In this document: positions 27,001 to 39,165 of the stretch, in pieces
How positions within the stretch are numbered: the stretch's first letter is position 1
Layout: every line of letters begins with the position of its first letter
Assembly: GCA_021209875.1 (NCBI GenBank)
Contig: JAGYVD010000005.1
Coordinates: 4,316,001 to 4,380,000 of the forward strand
Length of the DNA stretch: 64,000 nucleotides
From: Rosellinia necatrix
Lineage: Eukaryota > Ascomycota > Sordariomycetes > Xylariales > Xylariaceae
Reading direction: 5' to 3'
Notes under the pieces: generated by a model
Seen by the model: only the letters and a program-made list of their open reading frames with translations
The model's database searches: none
What the model was told of the DNA's origin: nothing
Made by a program: the position numbers and the translations under genes

Positions 27001-29515
27001 ATATATTATATAAAAATAAATCTTTAGCTTTTTAAGCGTTAAATAACAGCCAGCTTTTTTTATATAAGCAATAAAACTTAAAAACAAAAATAAAAATAAA
27101 AAAATATTAAAAGCTTATTAAACTAAAAAAAACATAAAAAGCTTATAAATTAATTATAAAATAAAAAAATATATTAAACTTATTAAAAACTTTTAAAAAA
27201 CTTTTTAAAATTTAAACAATAAACTGTTTTAAAAAAATATAAAAATATATAAAATAATAACAGATTTAATATAAAAATAAAAAAATATAGCTTAAAAATA
27301 AAACATAAAAAATAATAAATAAAATAAATAAATAATATAAAATATTATATTTTTAATTATAAATAAAATTAATTTGCAAATATATTATAAATAACTGAAA
27401 AACCATAAAAACTATTAAATAAAACTAGCTAATTTTTATATTTTTTTTATATAAGCTTTAAATAAAATAATAATAAGTGCTACATAAGTAGCGTTTAAGC
27501 TATTTAATTTGTTTTAATTTTTTATTATTAAGCTTTAATTTTTTTTAAGCTTTATTTATAACTAATATAAAAATAGCCAACATATTTAATAAAAAAAGTG
27601 CAGTTATAATTATTAAAGTTTTATTAATAGCAGCTGTAGCTGCGTTGCTTATTATATTATTTTAAAATTTAATCAATTTTTATTTATTTTTAAACTGTTT
27701 ATAATTAATATTAAAATAAAGCTTATATTTTTAACATAGTTTATATAAACTTAAAAAAAAATTTTGCAAAAAAATAGCAGCTTTTAAAAGTTTATAAATA
27801 GTTTTATAAACTATAATAAAATATATAAATTATTATTTATTTTTAAAATATTTTATTATTTTTTTTAATTAAATATAAATAATATATAAAAAAATATAAA
27901 CAGCAGGCAAAATATTTATATAATAAGCTTTAGTTTTTTATTATTTAAAAGCTGTTTAGCATAGCTTTAAATAATAGCAATAATTTTATTTATATAATAT
28001 ATAAGCTAAATATAAATAATAATTATTAAAATTAGAACTTATTTTTAATATTTTATTAATATAAACCAGACGTTTTAAAAATTTAAGCAGGTTTTAATAA
28101 ATTTGTTTTAATTATTTAAAAGTTTATAAATATATAATAAATAATTAATAAAAAAAAAACTTATAAAAATATATTTATTATATATATAAACGTTTTTAAT
28201 AAAATATAAAAATATTTAATATAGCTTAAAATTATTAAAAATTTATTTATAAACAGCGTTAGCATAAAGTATAAGCAGCTATAGCAGCAGCTAGTTTATT
28301 TTAAAATATTTTTTTTTGTTTATATAATATATATAATATATAACAGCGCGTTTTTTTTATAGTTAGTTTATAATAAGCTTATAAAAAAAAAATATACTGC
28401 TGACTTAATTAATATAAAAAATTAAAAAGTTGTTATTTATTAGTTTATTAATACAGCATATATATAATATAACATGTTTATAAGCGGAGCAAAAAAAAAA
28501 GCCGCGTAAAATATTAATAAAAAGCTAGTTTATAATAAAGCGGGCAAAAAAGGCCCCCGAGGCTATTATAAATAGCGTATAAACGGTTTAAAAAAAAAAA
28601 AAAACTTTTAAAAATAAATAAAAAAAATAAAAAAAAGGCCAGGCAAAAAGCAAAAAAAAGCGTAAATAATATTAAAATTTAGTTAGCAAAGCTTATAAAT
28701 AAATAAAAGCAGCGTTAGGCGCTAAAAAAAAAAACAAAAAGTTAGCAAATAAAACTAAAAAAACGTTATTTTTGCTTTTTATTAACAGAATTAATATAAA
28801 AACAACAGTTAAAAATAGCCTGTTTTAATATAATAAAAAACAATTACTTAATTAATTAATAAAAAGATTACGAACGGTTTAAAGCCGACTTTTAATAAAT
28901 AAAAAGATATAGCTGCGTTAATAAGCTAAATTAACAGGCTAGCCGGAATATAAATAAAAATAAAGCCTGGTTATAATAATAAAAAACAGATATAATATTA
29001 ATAATAAAACGCTAAGCGGCTTATAAAATAAAATAAAATTAACTTGCGAACAGTTTAAATAATAAATTAAAGCACCGCAAGAATTAAAATAATTTATAAA
29101 GCTAGTTATTATTAAAAAAAAAAAAAAAACCAAAAACAGGCGGCTTAAAAGCTTTATATAGCTATACGTAAAGCGGTAAAAAATAAGGCCCAGCAGAATT
29201 TTAAAAAATAGTTATATATAAACATTTAAAATATTTAAAAAGCATATAAAAACTAGTAAATAATAAGCAGAAGAAGTAATATTATAAAATATTTATAAAC
29301 AACGTTAAAATATTTTAGCGGATTAAACTAATAAAAGTATATATTTATATATAAATTAAAACTTATAAGTAAGAAAAAACTTAACAAAAAAAAAACTTTT
29401 TCTTTTAAGCCGAAAAAAAACTTTACTTATAAACTTAAAATATAAACATAAAAACTATAAAACAGCTTATAACCGGCTTGCGATTTTTTTAAAAAAACGC
29501 GGAAAAAAAAAATAA

Positions 29516-29774
29516 TATTATAAGCAGTACTTATAAAAAAATATTAACGCACGGGCCGATATAAGCAAACTATTATATATTTTTATTTTAAATAATTACT
29601 AAATAGCTTATGAACTAATTATTAAACTTAAACTAATATAACTAAAACTGACCAGCTTTATAAAACTATGTTTTATAAGCTATATATATATTGTTTATAA
29701 CTTCTGCTATTTAGCTAGAAAATAGACCTTATTTGCTACCCTAATAAGTGTACTTTCAGGCATAGCCTATCACA
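29516..29774 (+). repeat. 3' LTR of family-A right copy
   Basis: 259 bp. The right 100 bases are well preserved and end GCCTATCACA. They are followed by the GGTTA duplication. Confidence 0.88.
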
Positions 29775-29779
29775 GGTTA

Positions 29780-32640
29780 TTTTAACAGTTTTAAAATATA
29801 AAACCTGCTTTAAAAATATATATATTTAGCTTAATATGTTATAAAATATAGCTATATTTATTAAAAGCTGTTATTTTTATTAAAAAAACTAAAAACTTTT
29901 AAATAATATTAGCAAAGTTTTAAGAACTTTTATTAATATTTTTTAAATTATAAGCAGATATATTAATAAATTATATTAAGCTATTATTAGCTTATTAATA
30001 AAATAAAATAAAATATTTTATAGCTGTTTTAAATATAAAAACAACTATATTTATAAACGTTTTTATATTAAAAATGTTCCAGCTATATAAAGCTTTAAAA
30101 ATTATAAATTTAAACAAAAGATTTTAATTTATATTTATATTTTAAAAAAAATTAAATCGCAGACTAAGCATATAGCTTAAAATATTAATAATATATTATT
30201 TAAAAACTAACAGTTAAACAGAAATAATTAACCTTATAATAAAATAATATTTTTAAATATATTATAACTATTATTAAAATAATTAAATAAATTAGCTATT
30301 ATTTAATAAATTTATAATAAATAACTAGACTTTAAAAATAATTAAACTTAGCTTATTTTTGCCAACTATAGCTAGCATTTTTAATAAGCATAAAACTTTT
30401 TAAAATTTTATTAAATATAAAATAAAAACTTAATAAAACAAGTTTTTAACAGCAAAAATATAATTAATAAAATTTAAAAAATAATAAAAAGCTAAAATAT
30501 TAATAAATAAAGCTTAAAACTAATATATTATTTTAGTAAATATATACTATTTAAATGTTTTAACTTATGAAGCTAAAAATAAAATATAAATTAATATTAA
30601 AAATATATAAATTATATAACTTTTTTAAAGCTAATAAATAAATAAATTAGTTTTTTAAAATAATTAAAATTTATTAGCGATTAATAGCTATATAGCTTTT
30701 AAAATAATATAATATTTTCTCTGTTTTTATATTTTATTATTATAGTTTATATAACCTAGGGTAAAAAACAACATTTAATTAATAAATAATATAATAATAA
30801 AGCAGATAATATTATTTTATTAAAAAAAAACAATAAAGAAAAACTAAAATAGTTATTTAAAACTGTTTTAAATTTAGAACATTAACTATTTAAACAGCTA
30901 ATATATAAGATCTAATAGCTAGTTTTTTATAAACGAATATAAAAATTAGCAAAAAACTTAAAAAAATATAATATAAAACTATAAACGTTTAATAAAGCAA
31001 ACTTAAAAAAACCAGGCTTTTTAAAAAAGCTTTAAAAATAAATATAATTATACTTTTAAAATATATATATATATATATATTTAATTCTATAAGTTATATA
31101 AAAAAACATTAAAAAAAAAAAATAAAAATGCAACGTTAATATTTATATGCTGCAGCAAAAACAAAACAAAATTATTATAAAAACAAAAATAAAGGAAAAC
31201 TATAAATAAAACGCTGTTAATAAGTTTTATTAAAATATATAATATAAAAACAAATAAAAGCTAAAAAAATTTAAAAATAAATAATTAATAAAAAAACTAA
31301 AAATTATATTATATATTAAAAAACTTTAAAAAAATTAATATAATAATAAAAATATAATAATAAAATTAAAACTTATATATTTAAAAGTTTAAAAAGTTTA
31401 AAAATTTTTATGTTATTTAGTTTTAATAATATTAACGTTAAAATAATATAGTTAAATTTTAATAAAAATTTTTATAAAGCTTTTATTATAATAATATAAT
31501 TAAGCGTATCAGCTTATATTTTATTAATAATTTTAAACTAAAAGTTAATATTTTAATATTAACTTGTTATAAAAAGCTAATATAAAAAGCTTATAATAAA
31601 AATATTTATAAATTTTTTTAATAATTTATTAAACAGCAGCTTTTATATTGCTAAAAAAAAATTAAAAAGCTATTTATATTATTTTTATTTTTGTAACGCC
31701 GGCTAAAAAGTGCTGCTTATAGCATTTTTTTTTTTATATTTTTAAAAAAAAAACTAAATTAATATATAGCTTGTTAAAACAGCAGTAAAGTTTAAATAAA
31801 AGTTATATTTTTAATTTAATAATGCGTTATTATTATTAGTTTTTTAAAAAGAATTAAATATAGTTATATTAAATAAAATTATTATTAAATTAATAATATT
31901 ATTTAATATAGCTAAAATAGTTTAATAGTTATAAATTAATATTTAAAATAAAAAGCTTAAAATATAATAATAAAAACAGCAAATAAATATATATTTATAA
32001 GCTTATAAATATTTTTATATTTTATATATTATTAATATTTAATAGTTTTTATTAATAAAAAATAACAGACGTATAACCTGGCTGCTTTTTAAATAGCAGG
32101 GCTGTTTTTTAATATTTTTAAGCTTAAATATATAAATAATAAAAATAATACAATTTTTCGTAAAAGTTAAATAATAAAAAGCATAAAAACAGCAAAACAA
32201 AAAAAAAAAATAAAAATAAAACAGAAAGTTTTTAAAAGCAGAAAAATAAAATAAAAACAGAACAATAAAAAAATCTTAAAAAACTAAAAAATAAAAAATA
32301 AAAATAAATAAATTAAAAAATATTTATATTTAAAAACAGCAAGCAAGCTTTATATTACTAGCAGCTTATATTTAAAAAAATAAAAAAATATATATTATAT
32401 AGTATTTATTTTATTAAAAATAACATATAAGCTTTATATTATTATAAACTTATTTTTAAAAAAAAAATTAAAAAAGTATTTATTTAGCAGTTTAAAAAAA
32501 AATTTATTATATAACATTTATTTTATAATATTAAAGCTTTAAAAAAAACGTTTAGCTATTGCTTATTAAAATTTTTATTTTATAAATAAAAACATTTATA
32601 GTTTAAAAAAAATATTATTATAAAACTAATTTTAACTTAA
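29780..32640. other. Unassigned AT-rich RIP-like block, right of family A
   Basis: About 2.9 kb of A-rich degraded sequence that would join 19,991-22,162 if A were removed. It includes an (AT)n run near 31,060-31,082. No frame and no LTR was recognised. Composition shifts within roughly 50 bp to balanced DNA at about 32,640-32,690, which marks the edge of the block. Confidence 0.6.
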
Positions 32641-32689
32641 AAACTTTACTAAAGCACAGGCCAGAATACTATATATAAAAAAAACAAAT

Positions 32690-33618
32690 AGCTAGCAACT
32701 AACCAAGCAAAAAGTTTTCCTTTCTTATATAATAACATAAGTTATTTCTAGAACTACCAGCAGTGTGAACTGTGACAAGCATAATAGAAAAGTCAGTATA
32801 TTCAAGTTAAAAAAAGGCGTGTACGTACAAAAATATCTGGGAGGCCTCCTTCCCCAGCCTACAAGATGCTCTGAATCACCGAAATTTTATGAAATTGGCG
32901 TTGCAGCGTGCTAATCGCCTTAGTGACTATTCCGTTAGTATCTAGTATTTTACATGCTAAGCAACAGCTGTTGAATTTGAACTTTGTCATGTTTGGAATC
33001 ACGGAGTGAGTAGATAGGCTTGTTCTGGGCCGTAGGGGGGGTGTGGTGGTTGTATTTGGGGCTTAATAAGGTTAATAATTGATTTCTGAACTTTTAAGAC
33101 TTAAGAGGGTCCTCAAGGTTTTTATATATATTTATTTCTAGTATTAGAACTACTTTGGGTGTTAGGCGGTAGCTAGCAGGGTTATTATTAGACCTGACAA
33201 CTTTCTAAGATTTGTTGTTTTAAGAAGCAGTATTTTATTTGTAAGGGTGTTTCTTAGAGATTATAAAGAGGAGGAACGGGGCAATCGTGAAAACAGTGAA
33301 TCATGATCCATATTAACTATGCCGTGAAATCCTCTAGGAAGCCTACTCCCCGCTCCTAGGACTAAAACATCTTTGCGGTATTTATATAGGAGCTATCTAT
33401 ATTTGATTTTGCGGCTTAGCGCGTGAGTATCCGGTGCTTCTATAATGTTAACTGGGTACCCAGTCGCTCTGGTTACGTAGCGTACACCTTTTTGGTATGC
33501 ATGAGTTAGATTTCAGGCTAGAATAGTAGTAATTTGATAACACGATTTATATAGTTTGCTGTCTTGTAATTGTATAAATTTTCATCTCCATGACCTCGCT
33601 TGCTTTGATTTCATACAC
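32690..33618. other. Intergenic, no gene seen
   Basis: Moderately AT-rich, unique-looking DNA between the RIP block and the oxygenase gene. It probably holds the oxygenase 3' untranslated region. No coherent reading frame was found. Confidence 0.6.
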
Positions 33619-34735
33619 TCAATTGAATAGAAGATTCTGTACTTGTCTATGATATTGCAGCGCAGTCATATCCGGGTATTTAGCTGGCACTTCGGTGGAG
33701 ACAAATTGGGTCAGGGGACCGATAGATACTTGCCGCTGGGCTTTGAACAGATGAGCTATACTATATCTCTCCGGAAGTATGACTCCATCAACCCCTTTTA
33801 GCCCTTCCGGCACCATGACCTGGTGAATACCGGAAACCACCTTCCCGTTGGTCCAACGCATTAAGGTGTCCCCCGCGTTCACTATCATCTCCGTTATATC
33901 ATTCGGCTCGACTGGGAAAAAATGTCCAGGGCAAGCACGGTTTTCGACCTCAAGGCCACCGGTGCTATCTTGAAATAGTAGGGTGATAATGCCCCAGTCC
34001 GAGTGTGGTGCAATGCGGCTCGTAAGGCCTGACCTCATTTCCTCTATGGAGATCTCGGGATAGTGGGTTAGACGAAGGTCCGCGGCATGGGGTATAGACC
34101 GCTCCTCTAGTGATCTAGGTTCCAGATTAAGGGATATTTCGAGCGCCTGGAGGAGCAGGAGACAAATACTGTTTCCCTTCTCATACAGTGCTTCCATGAG
34201 CGGACGGAAGCCTTGGAATTCTTGGCTTGCTGGCCATTGGTTCGGGAACTCCCAGTCATTGGCAGAACCTATATCGAAATGCTCCTGGTTGCAGAATTAA
34301 TACAGAACATGAGAGAACAAGGTCTTCATGCCAATCCACTGCTATTATTTCACCTTACTTTTGAATCTTTGATTGGCTTCAACGTTTTGTCGTCCACGAG
34401 CCTTGAAACGTATTCAACAGAGACACCACTGTAGCCCCGTACAGGTTTCGGTCCGGGCTTGTTGGCTATCTCATTCTTCTGCTCTGCCGATTGATGAAAG
34501 AAAGTTTTGCTCTAACAGTGAGAGTTATTAGTAAGAGGACATTATAACAGGAATCTTGCAGAGAGATTACCCAAGTAAGCACTTCTTCGAGTTTCTTTTT
34601 ATCGAGGCCGTGATTGATAATCTTTACGAATCCGGTTTTGATCAAACTAGAAAGGAGGTCGTCGGCAAAATCTCGGCGTTGCTGCTCGCCACCCTCGATA
34701 AAATGGCTTAAATCCAATGTAGGGATCATTTCCAT
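33619..34735 (-). CDS. 2-oxoglutarate/Fe(II)-dependent oxygenase, isopenicillin N synthase-like
   Basis: Predicted soluble, non-haem iron oxygenase of the DIOX_N plus 2OG-FeII_Oxy class. Three exons read on the minus strand: 34,735-34,571, 34,511-34,359 and 34,284-33,619. The introns are 59 and 74 bp with GT...AG ends, and all exons are phase 0, giving 327 aa, a normal family length. The N-terminus IPTLDLSHF is the usual DIOX_N opening. Exon 2 supplies the GPKPVRGYSGV segment. In exon 3, HSDWGIITLLFQD gives the HxD iron ligands, SGIHQV gives the distal His, and ERYSIAHL gives the RxS co-substrate motif. All catalytic residues are present, so the gene looks functional despite lying 1 kb from the RIP block. 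The substrate is unknown; fungal members act in secondary metabolism or on small molecules. A methyltransferase relic lies 2.8 kb away. Confidence 0.9.
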
Positions 34736-37488
34736 GCCAACATGAAATCTTGATAACTAACGTGGGTATTGAGCCTTTTCTTTAGAAATATGCATCACGG
34801 GAAAAATAATGTCGTGCTAGAACTTATGTGCTTCCTCGAACGAATCTATCTACTCTATTCTTCTTCGGGCGGTCTAGAACTATATAGCTGCACAGAAGCG
34901 ACTGTTCAACTGGGGAAAACGCCACTCTCACTCACTATGCCCAAACGGTCTCCTGAGACATGCAGGTGGACTAATCGTGATCTCCAAGCCTCTATCGCTG
35001 CTAAATACGAATACTTCTTGTAAAAGGGGGTTAATTAAGAGGGTTCATTTCAATCTACCTAGTAACTCTAGCCTTGATCCCCCTGACATCTACCTTTCCA
35101 TCGTATGCCGTAATACTATCTTAGACCTAGGTGCGAAGCGATGAATAACTGCACAAAACTATTTATGATATGTCAGGTCACGTTTCCATAGCGCTCAATT
35201 CCTCGATTGAGAAGATGGCGCCTGTTAGACGGTTCAGATTATTTCAGAACGCACAGTCAGCAGTGCATATCAGAACACACCATTACGGGTGTTGTAGAAT
35301 CATTTTCTTTGCCAATCACACACAGCAGCCAGGGCAGTCACTCCAATATAATGATATGATATATTCCCGAACGTAATAGCATTAGTAGTCGTGCTCTAGC
35401 TTCACGCCTTCATTCTGAATTTTACTAACACAAGATATAGCGGGGCAACAAGTTAACTAATTGCTGTGTGCGCTATAACGCCCATAAACATTTGTTTTTC
35501 CACTCCTCCTGTGATATTTAGCAGGCTTCTAGCAATCGGCATGCTGGTAAGGCACCTGGGAGACTAAATTATATAGAAAGCCGCGAAGTATTTCGCGTAG
35601 TTCAAGATCGGTGAAAAAACGACCAAGCTAGATTGGTGTTAAGTTCACATGTACAATTATCAAAACGAGACAAGCTGGCAATGCTAAGGAGCTGATATGC
35701 GAACGAGGCGTCGCCCGACAGCGTCTTGTCCCACCACAGACTTGCTGATCTAAGTAATAGCCCCGTCTACACATAGTGATAACTAATCAGGGAATCAAGC
35801 GGCAGTAATCATGAAACATGATATCGGTTCCATCTAGGAGAGGCATGAGTCAAGGAGCCTATTACACGAGGTAGTGTGTGGTCCATTGCATGGTCAGTCT
35901 TTGATCTGACAAAGCCCCATGCTGATGGGGTAAAAGGCGAGTAGAACGAATAGGACGAAACTGAGAACATAGATCGGCCAAACTTAGCCTCCTTGAGGAA
36001 GGAAGGACTGCAATATTCCATCAGCGGAAACAGCACGCCACCGACAACACCATGGGTTCTACAAATAAATGATGTCCGTGCCAGCGCCACATCCATTAGG
36101 GGCTCTCAACTTTTCCATCATTCCCCTCTCTCTCTAATTTTACAAAAGACGAGGCAGAAAACTGACCAGGAGATATGGCATATCTTTTCTCTCCTGAGTC
36201 GAACCAAGAGCGAACATACTGATGATATTACACAAGCTACCATCGATCGACAACCCCCGACGCCTCGGCAGACTTAGATCATGAAGGAATACACACCAAA
36301 AGTTCAGCCAATGCTGCTGAGAAATTCATGTCTCAAACAATTCCCACGACAAATAGGTTTTGATCACCCCAGTCGAGTCGTATACCCCGAAGGACCGGCC
36401 AATCCATATCGCCGGGCGCTGGGGGCCACCAACCACGCCCCAAGCCCCCTTTCGGGATATGCGACATCGCCGTCAAAAGATCCCCGGTGGCTTATCGCCG
36501 GGTCTCGCGCAGAATTATTTTCCCTACAGCCAGCATCCGATGTTTCCAGTTGACCTTCATTCTCTCCGGGTCCTGCCAAATAGGGGCTTGGGCTACGCTA
36601 CAAGCACAGTGACAGGCATACCGAGGGCCACAGCACCGCACGGTACCTGGTCAATTTTCCCGAATTCAAACGAAAATGGCCCTATCTGATTAAACTAAGC
36701 TGACAAGTTTCAAGGATGATGGACAGGGTTGCATAAGCCACGCCGGCTAGTATCATCGGATCTCGCCCCTCATCAACCTATCAGGTGTGATAGACATGTG
36801 ACCAAATTTGGCTGCGCATGAATTCTCGTAGTTACTGGGCGTCAGTTACTACATTAATACAATGTAGTCTTCATTTATCCAGATCCTCGCAGGTTATATC
36901 TAGAGTAGATAGGCGGAAGGAAAACGGAGCTGGAACGGGGTACTTCGATAAAAATAAAAGAGAGTTGATAACATCTATAAACGGTCGGTTATTACGTCAC
37001 ACTAGAAAATCCAGAAACTGTACTCTACAGATGAACCCTTAATTGCAAAACAGGGTAGCGAAGCAGATTGTGATTGGATCCTAACAGCCTCGGTTCCCTG
37101 CATTTCCGTCTCGTGGATCATACGTAACACATGGCATATTATAGAATCTCTAAGCTACAATAATGTTAGTGTCCCCCGGATAGTATACTCGCTGTTTATT
37201 GTCACAATATCACCATCTGAATATGTCTTACTCTTACTGAGAAGATCGTGGCACCTTATGTGGGACCATCTCAGCTGACACCGATCGGATAGTCACCCAT
37301 GAGGGTAGTGTTGGGAGACTCTGCTACGAACGGTATACTCAATAGGGCCTACTAGCACATTGATTTACATTAGCATCCCGCCAGAGATCCAGAGATCTCC
37401 GGGATACACCCATGATCGTTTTTACATCTATATTTATCCTCAACTATATAAACGATTGAGTGAGCCTCAGTACTTCCAAAACTACATC
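34736..37488. other. Intergenic, no supportable gene
   Basis: 2.75 kb of balanced composition. Several open frames of 60-110 codons exist (for example around 36,280-36,690) but overlap in different frames, lack recognisable motifs and look like chance frames. A strongly decayed gene cannot be excluded. Confidence 0.5.
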
Positions 37489-38127
37489 ATGGGAACCGAG
37501 AACAACTTCGTCACCCGTGCCCGCAACTGCTGCGGTCCTGGGGATCTCTACGCAGTTTACGCTGAATGGGCCGACACCTACGACAACGACCTCCGAACCA
37601 GAACTCATAATTATGTGGCGCCATCCATCGTGGCGGAGACTGCCTGCCGGCTCGGAGACTACGGCAAGGGTCGTGTTCTCTCAATGCGGGCTGCGGAAAA
37701 GGGCTTGTTGGGGCGGCTCTCGCGGCGGCCGGGGTCGCCGCCATCCATGGCCTCGACGTGTCTCCTCACATGCTTCGAGTCGCAGAGCGGTCGGGCGCGT
37801 ACCAGGCTGTCTTTCTAGATGATCTGACAAGGGAGATGTCCAGGCCCAGACAATTCTATGACCTTGTCACCTGCGTAGGCACATTTACGCATGGACACGT
37901 CGGCCCTATCCCTGCTTTAAGGGGGGCTTGTCCGGGTTGTCAAGGCGAACGGACACATGGTTGCCACCGTTCTGGAGGGAATCTGGCTACCAGGAGGATT
38001 CGAAACCGAGATCGACAAGCTGCAGGCTGAGGGTCTCATAAGAGTCGTCAGCTCTGAGCTCAAGCACTACTTAGTAGGCCACTACAAAGCATATGTGCTA
38101 GTTCTACAAAGGTGTGACGTAGTCTAG
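37489..38127 (+). pseudogene. Class I SAM-dependent methyltransferase, METTL27/WBSCR27-like, frameshifted
   Basis: Starts MGTENNFVTRARN and runs into YAEWADTYDNDL, the N-terminal signature of the WBSCR27/METTL27-like methyltransferases. The frame then breaks near 37,681-37,690, exactly where the SAM-binding glycine-rich motif should be. A second frame carries AGCGKGLVGAAL and GLDVSPHML (motifs I and II) and YDLVTCVGTFTHGHV. A second break near 37,917-37,927, in a run of six G, returns to the original frame for ANGHMVATVLEG and a C-terminus ending at the TAG at 38,125. The shifts compensate each other in direction. The second lies in a homopolymer, so assembly error is an alternative to true inactivation. 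Full length would be about 212 aa, normal for the family. Confidence 0.8.
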
Positions 38128-38823
38128 GAGAAGATTGAGGTCCCCCATTACCATATTGATTCGGAACAGGTTCTCCTATCAAACCCACCCCCACCGCCTT
38201 TTTTTTTTTTCTACTTCTCTTGTTCGCATATTATTTTTTATTTTACTTTTCGTGTGGTTACTTTATTTCATAATTTCATCCCATTTTTATTTCCTTTCAT
38301 CCTCACCTTATCCTATATAGGATACTAGGTACACACACTGTGAGGAAAGAGAAAGGAGTTAAAAACAAAACCCGGCTTTATGCTATTGATCATACTATCT
38401 CAAGCGTCTAGGTCGAACAGAAATGTCACGGCGTAGATTTAGCTAGCCTATTTATTGTTTAGCTCGTAGGAGCTGGATTCCAAGAACGAGTTTTAGTGCC
38501 TCGGCAGGGAGCTAAGATAATTCATCATGGGGATTTCGGGTATTCCCGCCTTGTAGTCCGTCTTAGCCTTTATATATAAATATCCGCTCCTCTGAATCAT
38601 CTGTTCAGCTACTTAGCCGTCGCAGATTTCGCGTGGTTGATATAATTTACACTGAATACGTAGTCTCACTCAGTGTAACATCTTAGACGTATGGCATGAG
38701 AAGTAGATATGCGCATTCGAGTGTAATAGGCAGGCAGTGTCAGCAGTTGTGAGATGTTGTTCGCGGCAATTCTGCATAGATCAAGAGATCATATTATGAT
38801 GTCTTCCATGCAACTAATTAAAT
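38128..38823. other. Intergenic, no gene seen
   Basis: T-rich stretch (38,190-38,310) and balanced DNA between the methyltransferase relic and the RRM-like fragment. Nothing recognisable. Confidence 0.5.
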
Positions 38824-39165
38824 CTAATCGTTGGCCGTCCTCTCGCTCTTTGCCCAAGTTCTTCCTATTCTGCTTCCGTGTCGAATCCGCCGTGTCCCTA
38901 TCACCGGCTTAGAACCATAGTCCGCCTTGAATAGGCGGAGTCTGCGTCCACATCGCAGAGCCCTCTGGTTATTTCCCGCAACGAACTTGGTCAATTCCTC
39001 CGTGCTGCTGAAACAGATGAAGTAGAAGCCACAGCGACGATCTTTATCTTTAGGATGGCCATTAGCATGCTTCCCATCTACGCCGATAGCCTCGATAGGA
39101 TAGTCGCTGAAATACTGCCGGAGTCTCAGTGGGTTTTGGATCTCAAGGCCGGGACATTTTTCGTC
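38824..39165 (-). pseudogene. Probable RNA-recognition-motif protein fragment
   Basis: A 113-codon open stretch on the minus strand without an initiating ATG, beginning just after a possible 3' splice site (GTATGTAG at about 39,166-39,173) and ending at TAG 38,824-38,826. It reads LRQYFSDYPIEAIGVDG..., then RRCGFYFICFSSTEELTKFV, which resembles RNP1 of an RRM (G-F-x-F-I-x-F followed by an acidic helix), then a basic tail. A GT at about 39,217 lies upstream, but the upstream frame does not join cleanly. It may be a terminal exon of a decayed gene. The RRM assignment rests on the RNP1-like stretch only. Confidence 0.35.

Larger units (their letters stand above)
22168..29774 (+). mobile_element. 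Family-A LTR retrotransposon, right copy, complete (7.6 kb)
   Basis: 259-bp LTRs at 22,168-22,426 and 29,516-29,774. A perfect 5-bp duplication, GGTTA, lies at 22,163-22,167 and 29,775-29,779. The plus strand is A-rich, and a GCGG-plus-oligo-A polypurine tract sits just before the right LTR (about 29,499-29,515), so sense is plus. The whole body is the reverse complement of 2,891-9,822 plus 12,569-13,052. It carries a tandem duplication of about 45-50 bp at 23,991-24,085 that is single in the left copy. No reading frame survives. Confidence 0.9.

Noticed and set aside
28939..29133. Open frame inside the AT-rich block
   Set aside because: Low-complexity Phe/Ile/Leu-rich translation on the antisense of the A element; a composition artefact of RIP-mutated DNA.
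34769..35376. Two short plus-strand frames near the oxygenase
   Set aside because: No motif, no homology recognisable by eye and ordinary chance length at this composition.
36281..36690. Possible protein at 36,281-36,690
   Set aside because: Overlapping frames on both strands, Pro/Arg/Ser-rich without recognisable motifs or splice structure; cannot be supported.
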